DNA of 64,000 nucleotides from Toxorhynchites rutilus septentrionalis (GCF_029784135.1 NC_073746.1:298103614-298167613), one strand, 5' to 3'. Shown: positions 31,231 to 42,510, counted from the stretch's first letter. Notes: generated by a model not told the origin, from the sequence alone. Program-made: numbers and translations.

Positions 31231-32010
31231 AGTTGATGTCATAGCGGAGCGCTAGTGGTCTCGTTCAAGAGGGGATACTGTAAAGTTTTGTCCCGACACG
31301 GTTCATTCACCATCATGCTTTAGAATAGTGAGGAGCGTGCCTTTGCTGTTGAGGCTTACTTTTCAAGCGGATGTTCGGTTGACACCAACCCTCGAGAATT
31401 GCATCAAAAGCCTTTGCATTCACCCAAAGTCACAGTATGGTGTGCAATTTCCTCGTCTGGAATTATTGGTCCCTGTTTTTTTTTGAGGAAAATGAGGTTA
31501 CAGTGACAGTGAATTCGGACCGGTATGTAAACATGCTACAATTTTTTTTCCCATGGCTAGAAAATTTGGATTTGGGGGACACTTGGTTCCAACAAGAGGG
31601 TGCAATAGCACACACTTCAAGAGCATCGATGGCTGTTTTGAGGGAACACTTTCCAGAGCGCCTTATCTCAATTAGAGGCGATTTGGAATGGCCGGCACGC
31701 TCTCCCGATCTGTACCCTTGTGATTTTTTTCTATGGGGTTTTTTGAAATCCCGTGTCCAAGAACCCTACAAAATTTGAAGACCAACATCCAAGTAGAAAT
31801 TGCCAACATAACATCTGCTATGCTAACAAGAGTCATGACAAATGCCAGAAATCGGTTTACGCAGTGTATGGAGAATGGGGGACGTAACCTAACAGATTTG
31901 ATCTACAAAACAATGTAAATAAAAACTTTAGACGTGTACCTACATTATAAAAAATTAATAAATATTTTCCGATGCATACAATAGTTTTTATTGAGTTTTG
32001 AAAAAAGGAA
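31231..32010 (+). mobile_element. mariner-like element, internally deleted
   Basis: This sits between two parts of the same LINE reverse transcriptase. It starts with non-coding sequence and a short transposase N-terminus (ERAFAVEAYFSSG near 31333), jumps into the catalytic domain, and ends near GTTATGCTGCCGCACC. The expected matching left terminal repeat is not clear, so the left limit is uncertain. Confidence 0.65.
31333..31918 (+). pseudogene. mariner-like transposase, deleted and frameshifted
   Basis: The N-terminal ERAFAVEAYFSSG is followed within 60 bases by HSPKVTVWCAISSSGIIG, so most of the DNA-binding half and the first catalytic region are deleted. Downstream: DTWFQQEGAIAHTS, where this family normally has QQDG (catalytic Asp changed to Glu), and WPARSPDLYPCDFFLWG with the third Asp. 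The C-terminal RFTQCMENGG is in another frame. Inactive. Confidence 0.75.
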
Positions 32011-32029
32011 GTTATGCTGCCGCACCTTG

Positions 32030-32445
32030 TATATGTGGAGCATCAGGATTGAGCGGATTCAAAAATGTTTTATTCGAAGAGCGCTCAGGCATCTGCCTTG
32101 GCGTGATCCCCGGAACCTGCCACCATATGTAGCCAGATGTCGCTTGCTGAATCTGGATACACTTGAGAGACGACGGCGTATTCAACAAGCTACTTTCATT
32201 GTCAAGCTTCTTTGTGGTGAAATTGATGCGCCTCACCTGCTCGAGATGGTGAATTTTCGTGCTCCCAGCAGAATTCTACGATCCTCGTATTTGCTGCAAC
32301 CGCTTCCACATCGATCATCGTTTGGGCAACATGAGCCGATCTCGGGAATGATCCGTACGTTTTCGTCAGTAGAGCAGTTTTTTTTTGTTTTTGGAGAACC
32401 ATCACTACGCTTCAAAAACAGAATTGTGAAATCCGATGTGTTTAA
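32030..32445 (+). pseudogene. LINE reverse transcriptase C-terminus
   Basis: WSIRIERIQKCFIRRALRHLPW begins where the mariner-like element ends. It continues through RRRIQQATFIVKLLCGEIDAP, RSSYLLQPLPHRSSFGQHEP and the terminal F-x-F/F-x-NRI region. It matches the layout of the RT at 11216-12154 and belongs to the same LINE copy as 29550-30935. Confidence 0.78.
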
Positions 32446-32516
32446 TGTTGTGTTTCAATGTTTTATTGTTAAGTTTTTATCCAAACAATAAACAAGAAAC
32501 AATAAAGTCCATTTTT

Positions 32517-32830
32517 TCAATGCAAATATTTATGCGAAGAACTGCAAGCCAGTCGTTCATCGAAATACATTGCCGAAGGTAATGTAGACTCTTTGCGCTC
32601 AAATTTCACAAAATTCCAGGAACTTTTTGGATAGTGCTTCAAATTTTGTTCCGTTATAAAAACATGCTTATGATAGAGTTGACAATTCAGGCTTCTATAT
32701 TGACGGCAGGCGAATTGGAACGACGCTTTGTTCGTTGGTGTATGATTTCTTCGGTAAACCTTATAGGCAGCGTTGCAGCGTTTATTCATACGTCTAAGCT
32801 CAGTGTTTGACAAAGATGGTTTCTGCGGGC
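32517..32830 (-). pseudogene. LINE ORF2 linker fragment, minus strand
   Basis: A minus-strand frame resembles the region between endonuclease and RT in CR1/Jockey-type ORF2: RRMNKRCNAAYKVYRR, YHKHVFITEQNLKHYPKSSW, NFVKFERKES, LPSAMYF. The equivalent region of the neighbouring plus-strand LINE is near 29560-29700. It is a separate truncated piece in opposite orientation. Confidence 0.6.
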
Positions 32831-34295
32831 GTTACTTTTCGGCGCAGTGCTCCGTTCAGCAGTAGCACTCCGACGGAGCACACTGCCGCACAGTGGTCCC
32901 TGAGAAATATTAGGCGACCAAAACCCAAAAACTGAAGTTGCATAAAAACACAAAAATCTTACAGTCCCTTATTCTAGGATGTTCAAGGTATCTAGGATCA
33001 CGTGTTTCACCCCATTCCGCGCTCGCATCATTGCTCTGGCAACGCGATAAGATACCAGTTTCGAATTTTTTTGGTTCATTATGTTTCTTGAAACATTTTT
33101 AACGGAGAATTTGAATTTGTTGTCAGTTTCAAAATTCGGTTGGTTGTAGTATGTGTTAACTCCACACAAAGTAAGTACTATTTTGGAAGTTTAATTTTGC
33201 TTCGGATGGACTTATGAAACTTGGCCCGCATTTCCCCGCAAAACTTTTTTAATAAAAGTGTTCCTCAAAGTGTCCTTCTAGATTTTTCTCAATATTAACC
33301 CGAAATCAGCCATTCCATGCCAAACCGATATAGTGGTTCTCAGATTTTCGTAAAAAGTGGTAGTTTTGTTCTTTATCGCAAAACATTGGCCCCTTTTTTT
33401 TTTTTTTTTTTTTTTAGTAGGGTGACCATTTCCATTTTAGGGTTGTCCAAAAAATCAACTCTTCTTTCCAAAAATGACTTTTTTCAAATATTCATAACTT
33501 TTGAACAACTAAACCGATTCAGATGATCGACATATCAAATTCAAGCAAATCACCTTTTCTGAAAAAATACTACACCTGCTACACTACACTACACGAAATC
33601 TGTTCTCATTATAATTGATTGTATTTGTTTTTTATTGTTTTCATAGTCTCGAGACCAAGTGCGCTATATTTTTTCATATTTTTTTCTGAAAAGCTGAGGA
33701 TTTTTCACATAATGTGTGTCGAAACCAGAGAGGCGTTTTTTTCGTTTTTGAGTTATTATTTTTCAAAGTTAACCGATGGCTCGAAAAATAATTTTTTTCC
33801 TCTGTTTTTTTTTTGTTTTTTGGTGAAACCGAGTCCAAAAATGAACTCTGCGTATCCGAAAACATGAATTTTGATACCAAACACGATAAACACTGATAAT
33901 TTTGAACTTTGCCGAGCAAAAACGAGCTATCAAGGAATCAGAGGCAGTGGCGAAGAGACAGAAATCAGCGGGATAAGAAAAGAAAAATGAAAACTGAAAC
34001 CACTAAGAAGGCGGTCAAATTAAGGACGCGTTGAAACTAGATTCCTGACTGCAAAATTTGAATGATTTTCATATTGAGAAAATATTTCACAATAGATTTT
34101 AACAGAGTTGCATTTGATACTTCTTTTTGTATAACTTTCATTTTTTCAGATGTTCCAGAAATATCTTCAAAGCAACTTATTTTTGATCAGAATCCTAAAA
34201 TTTCTTATTTTTCTAAGAATTGTCATACTTGGTGAAGGCATTCTATGGTATTAGTTGTGCGGTTATCATTTCGTTATTACATCAAAGACTGAAGT
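32831..34295. other. AT-rich region without recognised genes
   Basis: Long T-runs (33395-33416 and others) and no bounded repeat or coding motif. Short frames are composition-driven. Confidence 0.35.
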
Positions 34296-34495
34296 TAACA
34301 GTTCGGCTGAAAAGTTCATAAGGTTGACGTGTAGATGGCGCCTCTTGCCAAAATCAACTTGACTATCACAAAGCACCATCTTTCGATGGATACGTGTCAA
34401 AATTTGACAGCAATCGGTCGATTGGTTCGTGAGGTACAGCATTGAGAGTGGAGCAACTTTTGTTATTGTGAAAAAAATGGAAAATCCACAAATCA

Positions 34496-34755
34496 ATGAA
34501 AACGATGGCAAAATTGCATGAATTGGGCTTCGAATTGCTTCCGCATCCACCGTGTTCTCCAGATCTGACCCCCAGCGACTATTTTCTGTTCGCAGACCTG
34601 AAGAGAATGCTTGCTGGCAAGAAATTCAAGAGCGATGATGAAGTGATTACCGAAACTGAGGCTTATTGTGAGAAAAAAAGAGAGTACAAAAGAGTACTAT
34701 AAAAATGATATCGAAAAGTAGCAAGATTGCTATAATCGCTGTATCGCCCTCGAAG
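34496..34755 (+). pseudogene. mariner transposase C-terminal remnant
   Basis: KTMAKLHELGFELLPHPPCS followed by PDLTPSDYFLFADLK (mariner D34D third Asp), then GKKFKSDDEVITETEAY. After a frameshift and stop comes CYNRCIALEGNY, the usual mariner C-terminus. The central catalytic region is missing; the frame joins the leader directly to this part. Confidence 0.78.
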
Positions 34756-34762
34756 GCAATTA

Positions 34763-36675
34763 TATCTATATAAATAAAAATGTAAGGCAAAATCTGTTGG
34801 TAAGCGGAAAACCCGAAGAAGGGATGGTCCGATTTTAGCCTTCTTTATTTTGCTGTATTCGTCTCTTCCCATAGATCAATATAGTGGAGAGAAAAATAGG
34901 AAAATTTTCGGAAAACTCTGAAGAAAGGTCGGAAAATTTAATTCCCACATGTTCGAAAATTACATCATAATAAGCGTTGTTATTCCATTTGATGTTTGCG
35001 CTATCGAAATTGATCTTTGTTCTTAAATGGAAACGGATTTTCAAGCGAAATAACGCATTTTCATAGCTTATCTATCTATATAAATAAAAATTTAAGGCAA
35101 AATCTGTTTGTAAGCGAAAAACCCGAAGAAGGGATGGTCCGATTTTAGCCTCCTGTATTTTGTTGTATTCGTCTCTTCCCGTAGATCAATATAGTGGAGA
35201 GAAAAATCGGAAACTTTTAGGAAAATTCTGAAGGAAGGTCGGAAAATTCGGAAAATTGAATTCCCACATGTTCGAAAATTACATCATAATAAGCGTTGTT
35301 AGTCCATTCGATGTTTGCGCTATCGAAATTGATCTTTGTTCGTAAGTGGAAATGGATTTTCAGGCGAAATAACGCATTTCCATAGCTTATATCTATCTAT
35401 ATAAATAAAAATGTAAGGCAAAATCTGTTGGTAAACGGAAAACCCGAAGAAGGGATGGTCCGATTTTAGCCTCCTGTATTTTGTTGTATTCGTATCTTCC
35501 CGTAGATCAATATAGTGGAGAGAAAAATCGGAAAATTTTCGGAAAATCTTGAATGAAAATTGGAAAATATAGAAAATTGAATTCCCACATGTTTGAAAAT
35601 TACATCATAATAAGCGTTTTTAGTCCATTCGATATTTGTGCTATCGAAATTGATCTTTGTTCGTAAGTGGAAATGGGTTTTCAGGCGAAATAAAGTTTCC
35701 ATAGCTTATATCTATCTATATAAATAAAAATTTAAGGCAAAATCTGTTGGTAAGCGGAAAACCCGAAGAAGGGATGGTCCGATTTTAGCCTCCTGTATTT
35801 TGTTGTATTCGTATCTTCCCGTAGATCAATATAGTGGAGAGAAAAATCGGAAAATTTTCGGAAAATCTTGAATGAAAGTTGGAAAATATGGAAAATTGAA
35901 TTCCCATATGTTCGAAAATTACATCATAATAAGCGTTTTTAGTCCATTCGATGTTTGCGCTATCGAAATTGATCTTTGTTCGTAAGTGGAAATGGATTTT
36001 CAGGTGAAATAACGCATTTCCATATCTTATATCTCTATAAATAAAAATGGAAGGCCAAATGTGTTGGTAAGCGCAAAACACGAGGAAGGAATGGTTCAAT
36101 TTGAGTCATCTAAATTTAGTTGTATTCGTCTCTTCCCGTAGATCAATATAGCGGAGAGAAAAAACGGAAAATTCGGAAAATTGAATTCCCATATGTTCTA
36201 CAATTAGCTAAGCGTTGTTAGTCCATTTGATGTTGGCGCTAACGAAATTGATTTTTGTTCGAAAGTGGAAAAGGATTTTCAGACGGAATAACGCATTTCT
36301 ATATCTTCTATCCATATAAACAAAAATGGAAGGCCAAATGTGTTGGTGTGCCCTAAACCCGAGGAAGGAATGGTCCGATTTGAGCTGTCTTTATTTTGTA
36401 ATATTCTCTGTATCAAACATGTATTCCATGCAACAGAGGAACATGTTATTTCCAAATGCTTGAAGAATCTATAAGGATTATAAGGACGAATTTTTGTAGA
36501 AGTACTAGACAATTTATAGCAAAAGGAAATTGTAAAAGGTCAAAGGGTAATGAATCAATGAAGAGTTCAGTGATTGGACTCACTAACGTTCACTTAGTAA
36601 GAAAACGTGGATGTTTGAAAGTATTCAAATAAAAAAATCTATTCTGGGCGGGAGGAAGTTCGTCGGGGCAGCTAG
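34763..36675 (+). repeat. Six-unit tandem array (~315 bp) with Helitron-like 3' end
   Basis: Units start at TCTATATAAATAAAAAT near 34765, 35075, 35396, 35715, 36032 and 36310 (spacing 310, 321, 319, 317, 278). Each has GTAAGCGGAAAACCCGAAGA, GGTCCGATTTTAGCC and TAGATCAATATAGTGGAGAG-type phrases. The last unit is divergent and runs into GGCGGGAGGAAGTTCGTCGG then CAGCTAGTT. That end resembles Helitron-like elements and recurs at 56900-57000. Classification is inferred. Confidence 0.75.
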
Positions 36676-36752
36676 TTGAATAATAAAATTGAATTTTGCA
36701 AAAAAAAATTGTTTTACTGTGTTACCTTATAAACTTTTCAGCCGAACTGTTA

Positions 36753-37236
36753 CACCAAATTTGCTAAAATGCACGGTAAATAGCAACTTAACGGTACAAA
36801 TAATTGATCCAAGAAATCGGAAATCGAAATGGTAAAAATCGATTTTCAAAAAATCGATCCAGGATCGCTCAATCCTAATGTCAATCTAATAAACACACCA
36901 AGAAAATGTTTCTTGAATCAATTTGTCAAGGCTTGCTACCACATAGCTGTGAACTTTTTCCTTGCCAAAGCTCACCGCTACATGCCGGCAAACCAAACGG
37001 CGTGTTTCATAGTGTAAGCAATGCGTTTCGTATCCCCGAAAAGCTGTGTCGGGCCGTATGCATTTATCTAATCTGCTCGCGGGTCCACCGCGTCCGGTTG
37101 CGCGATGAGTGGAAGAGAGAACGGTTCTCAGTTCGGTGTGCGTATATATTAGCGCATACACTCTCACACACCGGGCTGCTGCTGGCTGCCGCACCGCCAG
37201 TGGAGGCGCTCGATCGCATTCCACTGGTTTGTTGTA
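36753..37236. other. Upstream region of the CHK-kinase-like gene
   Basis: Non-repetitive sequence, becoming CpG-richer after 37030. No transposon motif. Probably the 5' regulatory region of the gene starting near 37268. Confidence 0.4.
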
Positions 37237-37274
37237 CATATTAATATCGGCGAATTCACGCGAATTCAGTCAGT
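37237..37274 (+). promoter_or_regulatory. Candidate core promoter of the CHK-kinase-like gene
   Basis: An arthropod initiator TCAGT occurs twice in tandem (37266-37270 and 37270-37274). A TATA-like ATATTAATA (about 37238-37246) lies about 30 bases before the first initiator, the normal spacing. It fits a 5' UTR of about 200 bases before the first ATG. Inferred from motif and position only. Confidence 0.45.
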
Positions 37275-37467
37275 AGAGCAACGCGAGCCGCCCGAACAGT
37301 GTGCACAGCAGTCGTGGGGATAGCATCGAATCGAAAGGGGCCGCAAAAAAAAAGCCCGAGTGCGAAGAAGCCAAGCACGCGAAAGATAGCCAAAAAGTTC
37401 ACCACAAGTGCCTTCAAGTGTAGTGCTGTGCCGTGTTGTGTGTGTGAGTGTGTGCGGGCGGACGTTC

Positions 37468-37676
37468 ATGAAAAAATCCAGGACGATGTCGGTGCTGCCG
37501 AACAATATTATCGATGCCATAAAGGACTATGTGGGGGCTAGGGGGATGAAGGAACCCAAGTTCGACATCTCCAGTGGATCCCGCAACGGAGATAGCTACT
37601 CGGGCGATGTGTATCGAATCGTGATTTCGCCGAACGAAAAGGACGTCGAGGATTGCCGAAACAATAACGGCGAGGG
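37468..37676 (+). CDS. CHK-kinase-like (ecdysteroid-kinase-like) protein, coding exon 1
   Basis: First coding exon of the only convincing host gene. The first ATG is at 37468; a second in-frame ATG at 37486 (MSVLPNNIID) is an equally good start. The peptide runs through IKDYVGARGMKEPKFDISSG then SRNGDSYSGDVYRIVI. The motif SGSRNGDSY-YRI corresponds to the nucleotide-loop region of CHK/EcKL kinases (aminoglycoside-phosphotransferase fold), which phosphorylate small molecules such as ecdysteroids. The donor is GG|GTAAGT at 37677. The split Gly codon is completed by the first base of exon 2. Composition is GC-richer than the flanking transposons. Confidence 0.82.
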
Positions 37677-38459
37677 GTAAGTAGCGTGTGTGATTTGTTT
37701 TAAGTGACTTTGGCTCGCTTACTTCGCTGGTTGGAATGTACCGAAATAAGAAAGGTGCGAACGGATTCGTGTGAGTTTTTCGTAGGCATCGCTTATCGGT
37801 AGGAAATACGGCTATTGAAAATGTCCATCGGAATGAAAGTGGGGAGTTGGTAGTATAGAATGCAGATAAGTAGAGTTATTTTTGCAAACAAAAGTTATCA
37901 AAAAAGCACGTGAGTGTTGCTTGCCAAATTTACGCAAAAGTGTGTTTATATTCGGGCTCTGGCAACGGAAAGTAACAACTAGTACGATTATTGGCCATTA
38001 CATTCGGTCTATGGACGTTACACTCGGTCCAATATACGTGAATAATACTGAGACGTGCATCGTTTTTTTTAGTATCCCTCTTATGATTATTCAACCAACG
38101 AAGCAGATATACAATCTGTCACCTGTCGAATTCGTGCCAAGAAATATTGGGTGTTGATAGCTTGGAATACAATTCAAGAATTTCTTTTTTTTTTCAACCA
38201 ATCATCGATTGTGATTTGAACACCCCTAACAAAATAATTGCAATTGTTATTAATTCGCTATAATTTTTCGGACACGGACGTCAGTTGTCACATCGTCGTC
38301 ATCGCAACAGCCGGTTTCGTGTTTTATTTTGCACCCAATTCTGGTGGGAGCCCACTTTTCCCAGACACTGGCCGACTGACTGGCTGGCAATGGCTCGTAC
38401 ATGTGCTCACGCACCCAAATAATCAACACGACTACCACCATCAACAATAATGGGACGTC

Positions 38460-38512
38460 CTCAACAGTAACAGCAACAGCAGCAGCAGCAGCAGCAGCAG
38501 CAATAATAACAA
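38460..38512 (+). repeat. CAG/AAC triplet microsatellite
   Basis: About nine CAG units preceded by AACAGTAACAGCAAC and followed by AATAATAAC. Smaller CGG and CAG runs lie at 38643-38665 and 38680-38695. Intronic. Confidence 0.8.
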
Positions 38513-39331
38513 CACATTGACGAAAAGTGTGCTGTGGCTTTCCACATACATCCGTTCGTTGGCTTTTTGGGTTACTTAATCTTACGGTGCATACGTGCTG
38601 ACTGGACGAGATGACCAGTCTCCTCTCGGACCAGCTGCTGAGCGGCGGCGGCGGTGGCGGTGAGAGGTGAAAAGGAAAACAGCAGCAGCAGCACAATGAA
38701 ACAAAAGGGCGGTCATTGACCCGGCGGTCCAAATTTTACATGAGGCCCAAATTCGGACGTGACCAAGCAAAATCACGGCAGCCACGACTGGCGCTGGTCA
38801 GTGGTCTGGCGTCGGTGGGGACGGCAGAGGATGACGCGCGCGGATGGAACCGCAGTACTTTCAATTTTGTCGGATTTCGCACGCTGCGTGTACGAGTTTA
38901 TTTCTAATTGAATTTTTACCTGCTTTGACCAGCGTTGCGTCGATAAGCGCCGTTTTTTCGGACGGACGGACGGATTGGTTTCGAAACGTTTCATTGTATT
39001 CAAATCGGTGGTGCGTCGAGTGCAATGCACTGTTATGTGACGGGTCGGTGCCGAAATACCGAACCACTAGACGGATGTTGTGACTGGTTTTCGGCCCCAC
39101 CAAACTCTGAAACTATGCGTGCCTGTTGAATCGGCTGAGGGTTCGCAGTAACCAAACGCACCTGTACCCATTTTCTTTCATGGGATCGGATGCTTTCTAC
39201 TTCGATCTCAAAGTACGTTTACAAACATTCGTTTGTATTTTTGTTGAACAGTGAAATGCCAATATTCCGTACGAATGAGCGTGGGAATGCTGATTTCAAA
39301 CTTTGAATACTTTCCAAGAATTCCTTGATTT
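38513..39331. other. Unique intronic sequence
   Basis: CpG-containing sequence with GGACGGACGGACGGA near 38958. Short frames overlap on both strands without motifs. No transposon recognised. Confidence 0.35.
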
Positions 39332-39342
39332 AAGAGGAATAT

Positions 39343-40352
39343 ATATTCCCAACCGTGTTTGTTTTCCTGACTACATCAATTCCTCTGTACATTTCGATCT
39401 GTTCATGAAGGAGAAAATCCATGAAAATCCAGATTATCTTAGATTGGGGTTCGTTCCTACAATCTTCAATGCAAAGTATGGGCGTATCAATTGTGATAAT
39501 ATATACTTTACTGATGGGTCCTCTATGAATGAGTCCACAGGATTTGGAGTGTTCAACGAATTTTTTAGCACCTCACACAGTCTTCAGAATCCTTGCTCAG
39601 TGTATATTGCTGAATTGGCAGCGATACACTGGGCGCTGGACAGCGTCGCCTCACGACCTGTTGAACACTATTACATTGTAACGGATAGTCTTAGCTCTGT
39701 CGAAGCTATCCGTTCAGTGAGGCCGGAAAAGCACTCGCCGTACTTCCTTGAGAGAATACGAGAAATTTTGAGTGCTTTATCCAGACGCTGTTATGTCATT
39801 ACCTTTGTCTGGGTCCCTTCACATTGCTCAATTCCGGGTAATGAGAGGGCTGACTCATTAGCAAAAGTAGGTGCAATTGAAGGCGATATATATCAGCGTC
39901 AAATCGCCTTCAATGAATTTTATTCTTTAGTTCGCAAAAATACCATCGCTAACTGGCAACGCAAGTGGAATGAAGATGAATTGGGCCGGTGGTTTCACTC
40001 GATTATCCCAAAGGTTAGCCTCAAACCGTGGTTCAAAAGTCTGGATTTGAGTCGGGACTTTATTCGCACCTTCTCCCGACTCATGTCCAATCACTGTTCG
40101 TTAGATGCACTACTCTTCCGTTTCAATCTTGCCAGCAGCAATCTCTGCGTTTGTGGCCAAGGTTATCACGACATCGAGCACGTTGTTTGGTCATGCGAGG
40201 TGTATCTGGTCGCCAGATCGAATTTAGAAAACTCCCTTCGGGCCCGAGGAAGACAGCACAATGTGCCGGTGAGAGATGTGTTGGCTCGGTTAGACCTTGA
40301 TTACATGTCCCATATATATGTTTTCCTTAAAGCTATAGATCTTCGTGTGTGA
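39343..40352 (+). pseudogene. LINE ORF2 C-terminal fragment (RNase H domain)
   Basis: An open frame for about 335 residues with all RNase H catalytic motifs: FTDGSSMNES, AELAAIHWAL, IVTDSLSS and the GNERAD segment. The C-terminal CVCGQGYHDIEHVVWSC follows. The frame by chance extends upstream into intron sequence to an ATG at 39303. It lacks the endonuclease and RT, so it cannot transpose. Confidence 0.88.
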
Positions 40353-40603
40353 TTGTCCCTAAATCCTTATACCCTCCTTTCCTTCCTTTGCGGGTAATTC
40401 GTCCCCTTGCTATAAATAGTAGAATAAGTTGAAATGTAAATAAACTATAGATATACGAATAGATTTAAGAATTGAGTGTTCATCAACATTGTTACAATTT
40501 CCTTATATCCCATCCTTCTCCTAAAAATATGTCACCCTTCTAAACTCGAGTACACCGCGAGTAATCGGTTTTCCACCTTACTAACCATAGATGTAAGAAA
40601 ATT

Positions 40604-40606
<3 letters not shown>

Positions 40607-40674
<68 letters not shown>
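40607..40674. repeat. (TA)n microsatellite in LINE 3' UTR
   Basis: 68 bases of uninterrupted TA. At the same place in copy 1 there are only about four TA units (9538-9545), so the array expanded within this copy. Confidence 0.95.
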
Positions 40675-40677
<3 letters not shown>

Positions 40678-40767
40678 TTAAAAATATATTTAAGAATTCG
40701 GCTCCTTTAAACTTAAGTAACTGAGCCTGTAAAAATAAACGAATTAATAAAAAAAAAAGAGGAATAT

Positions 40768-41220
40768 GTTTTCAGAAGGATTCATACTGTTCATCGGAAA
40801 TTTCTCCAAACCGAATAAATCGGGTTTGTAAATAAATATGAGGTGTAGTAACAATAAATCCATTATATTCCAATTGATTGCGCTAATAAACAGTCTATCG
40901 CATTGTAGAAGTGCGATCGGATCATGTTGATAACGTTAGAATTCGTATTCGTACAAAACAATACTTTAACACTGTTCTGTGATTACTCGACTCAGTATCG
41001 TTTGTGTGCGCCATAGAGTTGGACACCTTCATATTTCACAGTTTTATCAGGCTAATGACCAAACCGCTAGTCAGGTGATAGAAGAAGTGAATATTGTTTT
41101 CGAAGTTCCGATACTGTAAAAACCAATACGCGCCACTTCATCTAAGCACTACCGCACTGTCGATTGTTCGTAAACTACACATTGCACAGAAATATTCTTT
41201 GGGACCAGTTGAATAAGACT
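40768..41220. other. Intronic spacer
   Basis: No recognised element. Confidence 0.35.
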
Positions 41221-41710
41221 GGGGTGGCATTTCGCATTTCGAAACGAGTGATTTTTGTTCGTTTCGAACACTTGCCATTATGAATCTCGAAGCGAGCTCG
41301 AAACGAGCGAAATGAATAAGGCAGAAGCAGAGTTTCCAGTAAAGTTTGACATTAGGTCATATGAATAAAAACAGGAAGTGGGTTATATCTATGGTATAAC
41401 CGTAAGGGTGACGAGGACTATCGTTGATTTAGGGATCATTTGTTTGAAGTTGAATCTAAATCCATTCTGAATGAATGAATAAATGAATATTTGGGGGACT
41501 TCGAAAACGAGAGCGTTACGTTGGAGGCACAAGGTTTTATGCATCCAATATAGGATACGAAAAACCTTGTTCTGAAGAATAATCTTCAGAAGCTAACCTG
41601 CTAACTGTACTTGATTGACAAATCACAAACCCAAATGTATTATATGGATATTTTATGGATAGAAAACATTAAAATAAACTCTTTCGCTTGAATGTAATTT
41701 TCAATTCCAA

Positions 41711-42510
41711 GGGGAACTGGCAGATTATTTTCCAGCAACGATTAGATATTTCCACATTTTCCTCGATACTGGAAGCCCACCAGTGGTTAATACTAACTCG
41801 ATAACCACCTGTTAATAGTACTTGATTGAAAAATATTTGGTCACAGTGTTACATGAATAGAAAACATTCAAATAAACTCTTTCACATGAATGTATTTTTG
41901 AATTCCCAGAGGAACTGGCAGATTATTTTCCAGCAATGATTAGATCTTTCCGGAACTTTCTCGATGCTGAATGGCATCCAAACGGAAAGAATTCTGCGCG
42001 TGTATGTGTCGATCCTTCGCCGCCACCTCCTCCAGCACGTTAGGCAACGATGTTGTTTTGTCGATGTCCTCACGAAAAATGAATGTGTCTCACCACCAGA
42101 ATATCGCTTAAGTATGCTTTTTGCGTGTGATTGAATCGAGAGAAGGTGTGGTTTACGATGGCAATTTGGAAGGCAAACTAGAGGGGAATGAACTCTCTGA
42201 GCTCGGAACTTTCGGCGACTGAGCAATAATCGATTGCGGGCGCATACAATATTGGATACGGAAATATCCTACTGATGGGGAAGAATAATCTTCAGAAGCT
42301 ATCCTGTTAATTGCGATTGATTGAAAAATCACAATACCAAATGTATTTGGTAACAGTGTTACATGGATAGAAAACATTAAAATAAACTCTTTCACATGAA
42401 TGTGTTTTTAAATTCCCAGAGGAACTGGCAGATTATTTTCCAGAAATGATTAGATCTTTCCGGAACTTTCTCGATGCTGAATGGCATCCAAACGGAAAGA
42501 ATTCCGCGCG
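41711..42510 (+). repeat. Direct repeats around GGAACTGGCAGATTATTTTC
   Basis: The phrase occurs at 41713, 41911 and 42421. The last two extend on both sides (CTTTCCGGAACTTTCTCGAT, GCATCCAAACGGAAAGAATT), giving ~200-bp direct copies about 510 bp apart. Preceding CTTCAGAAGCTA and AACATTAAAATAAACTCTTT phrases also recur. Confidence 0.75.

Larger units (their letters stand above)
28890..32510 (+). mobile_element. Decayed LINE (CR1/Jockey-type) with nested insertions
   Basis: One non-LTR element can be followed from its endonuclease start (YYQNLR near 28917) to a 3' end near 32510. It lacks RNase H and carries many frameshifts. Inserted in it are a 50-bp LINE tail (30761-30810), a SINE (30947-31219) and a mariner-like element (about 31231-32010). 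RT sequence resumes after them at about 32030. Confidence 0.75.
34298..36750 (+). mobile_element. mariner element carrying a satellite-array insertion
   Basis: Perfect 19-bp terminal inverted repeats ACAGTTCGGCTGAAAAGTT / AACTTTTCAGCCGAACTGT, flanked by TA (34296-34297 and 36751-36752). The mariner itself is internally deleted, with a short transposase remnant at 34496-34755. A tandem array with Helitron-like end (34763-36675) is inserted before the right end. Confidence 0.85.
39343..40757 (+). mobile_element. RNase H LINE, copy 3: recent 5'-truncated insertion
   Basis: A 1.4-kb copy of the LINE 3' end, truncated at the point matching base 8257 of copy 1. It is flanked by a perfect 11-bp duplication AAGAGGAATAT (39332-39342 and 40757-40767; one A of the tail is shared). 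It is almost identical to copy 1 in the RNase H region. It sits in intron 1 in the same orientation as the gene and ends in an A-run. Confidence 0.92.

Noticed and set aside
35466..36099. Repeated minus-strand frames in the 315-bp array
   Set aside because: They recur because the DNA repeats; stops and length vary between units. No sign of protein selection.
34763..36675. CRISPR-like array
   Set aside because: Units are ~315 bp and similar throughout, without unique spacers, in a eukaryotic transposon context.
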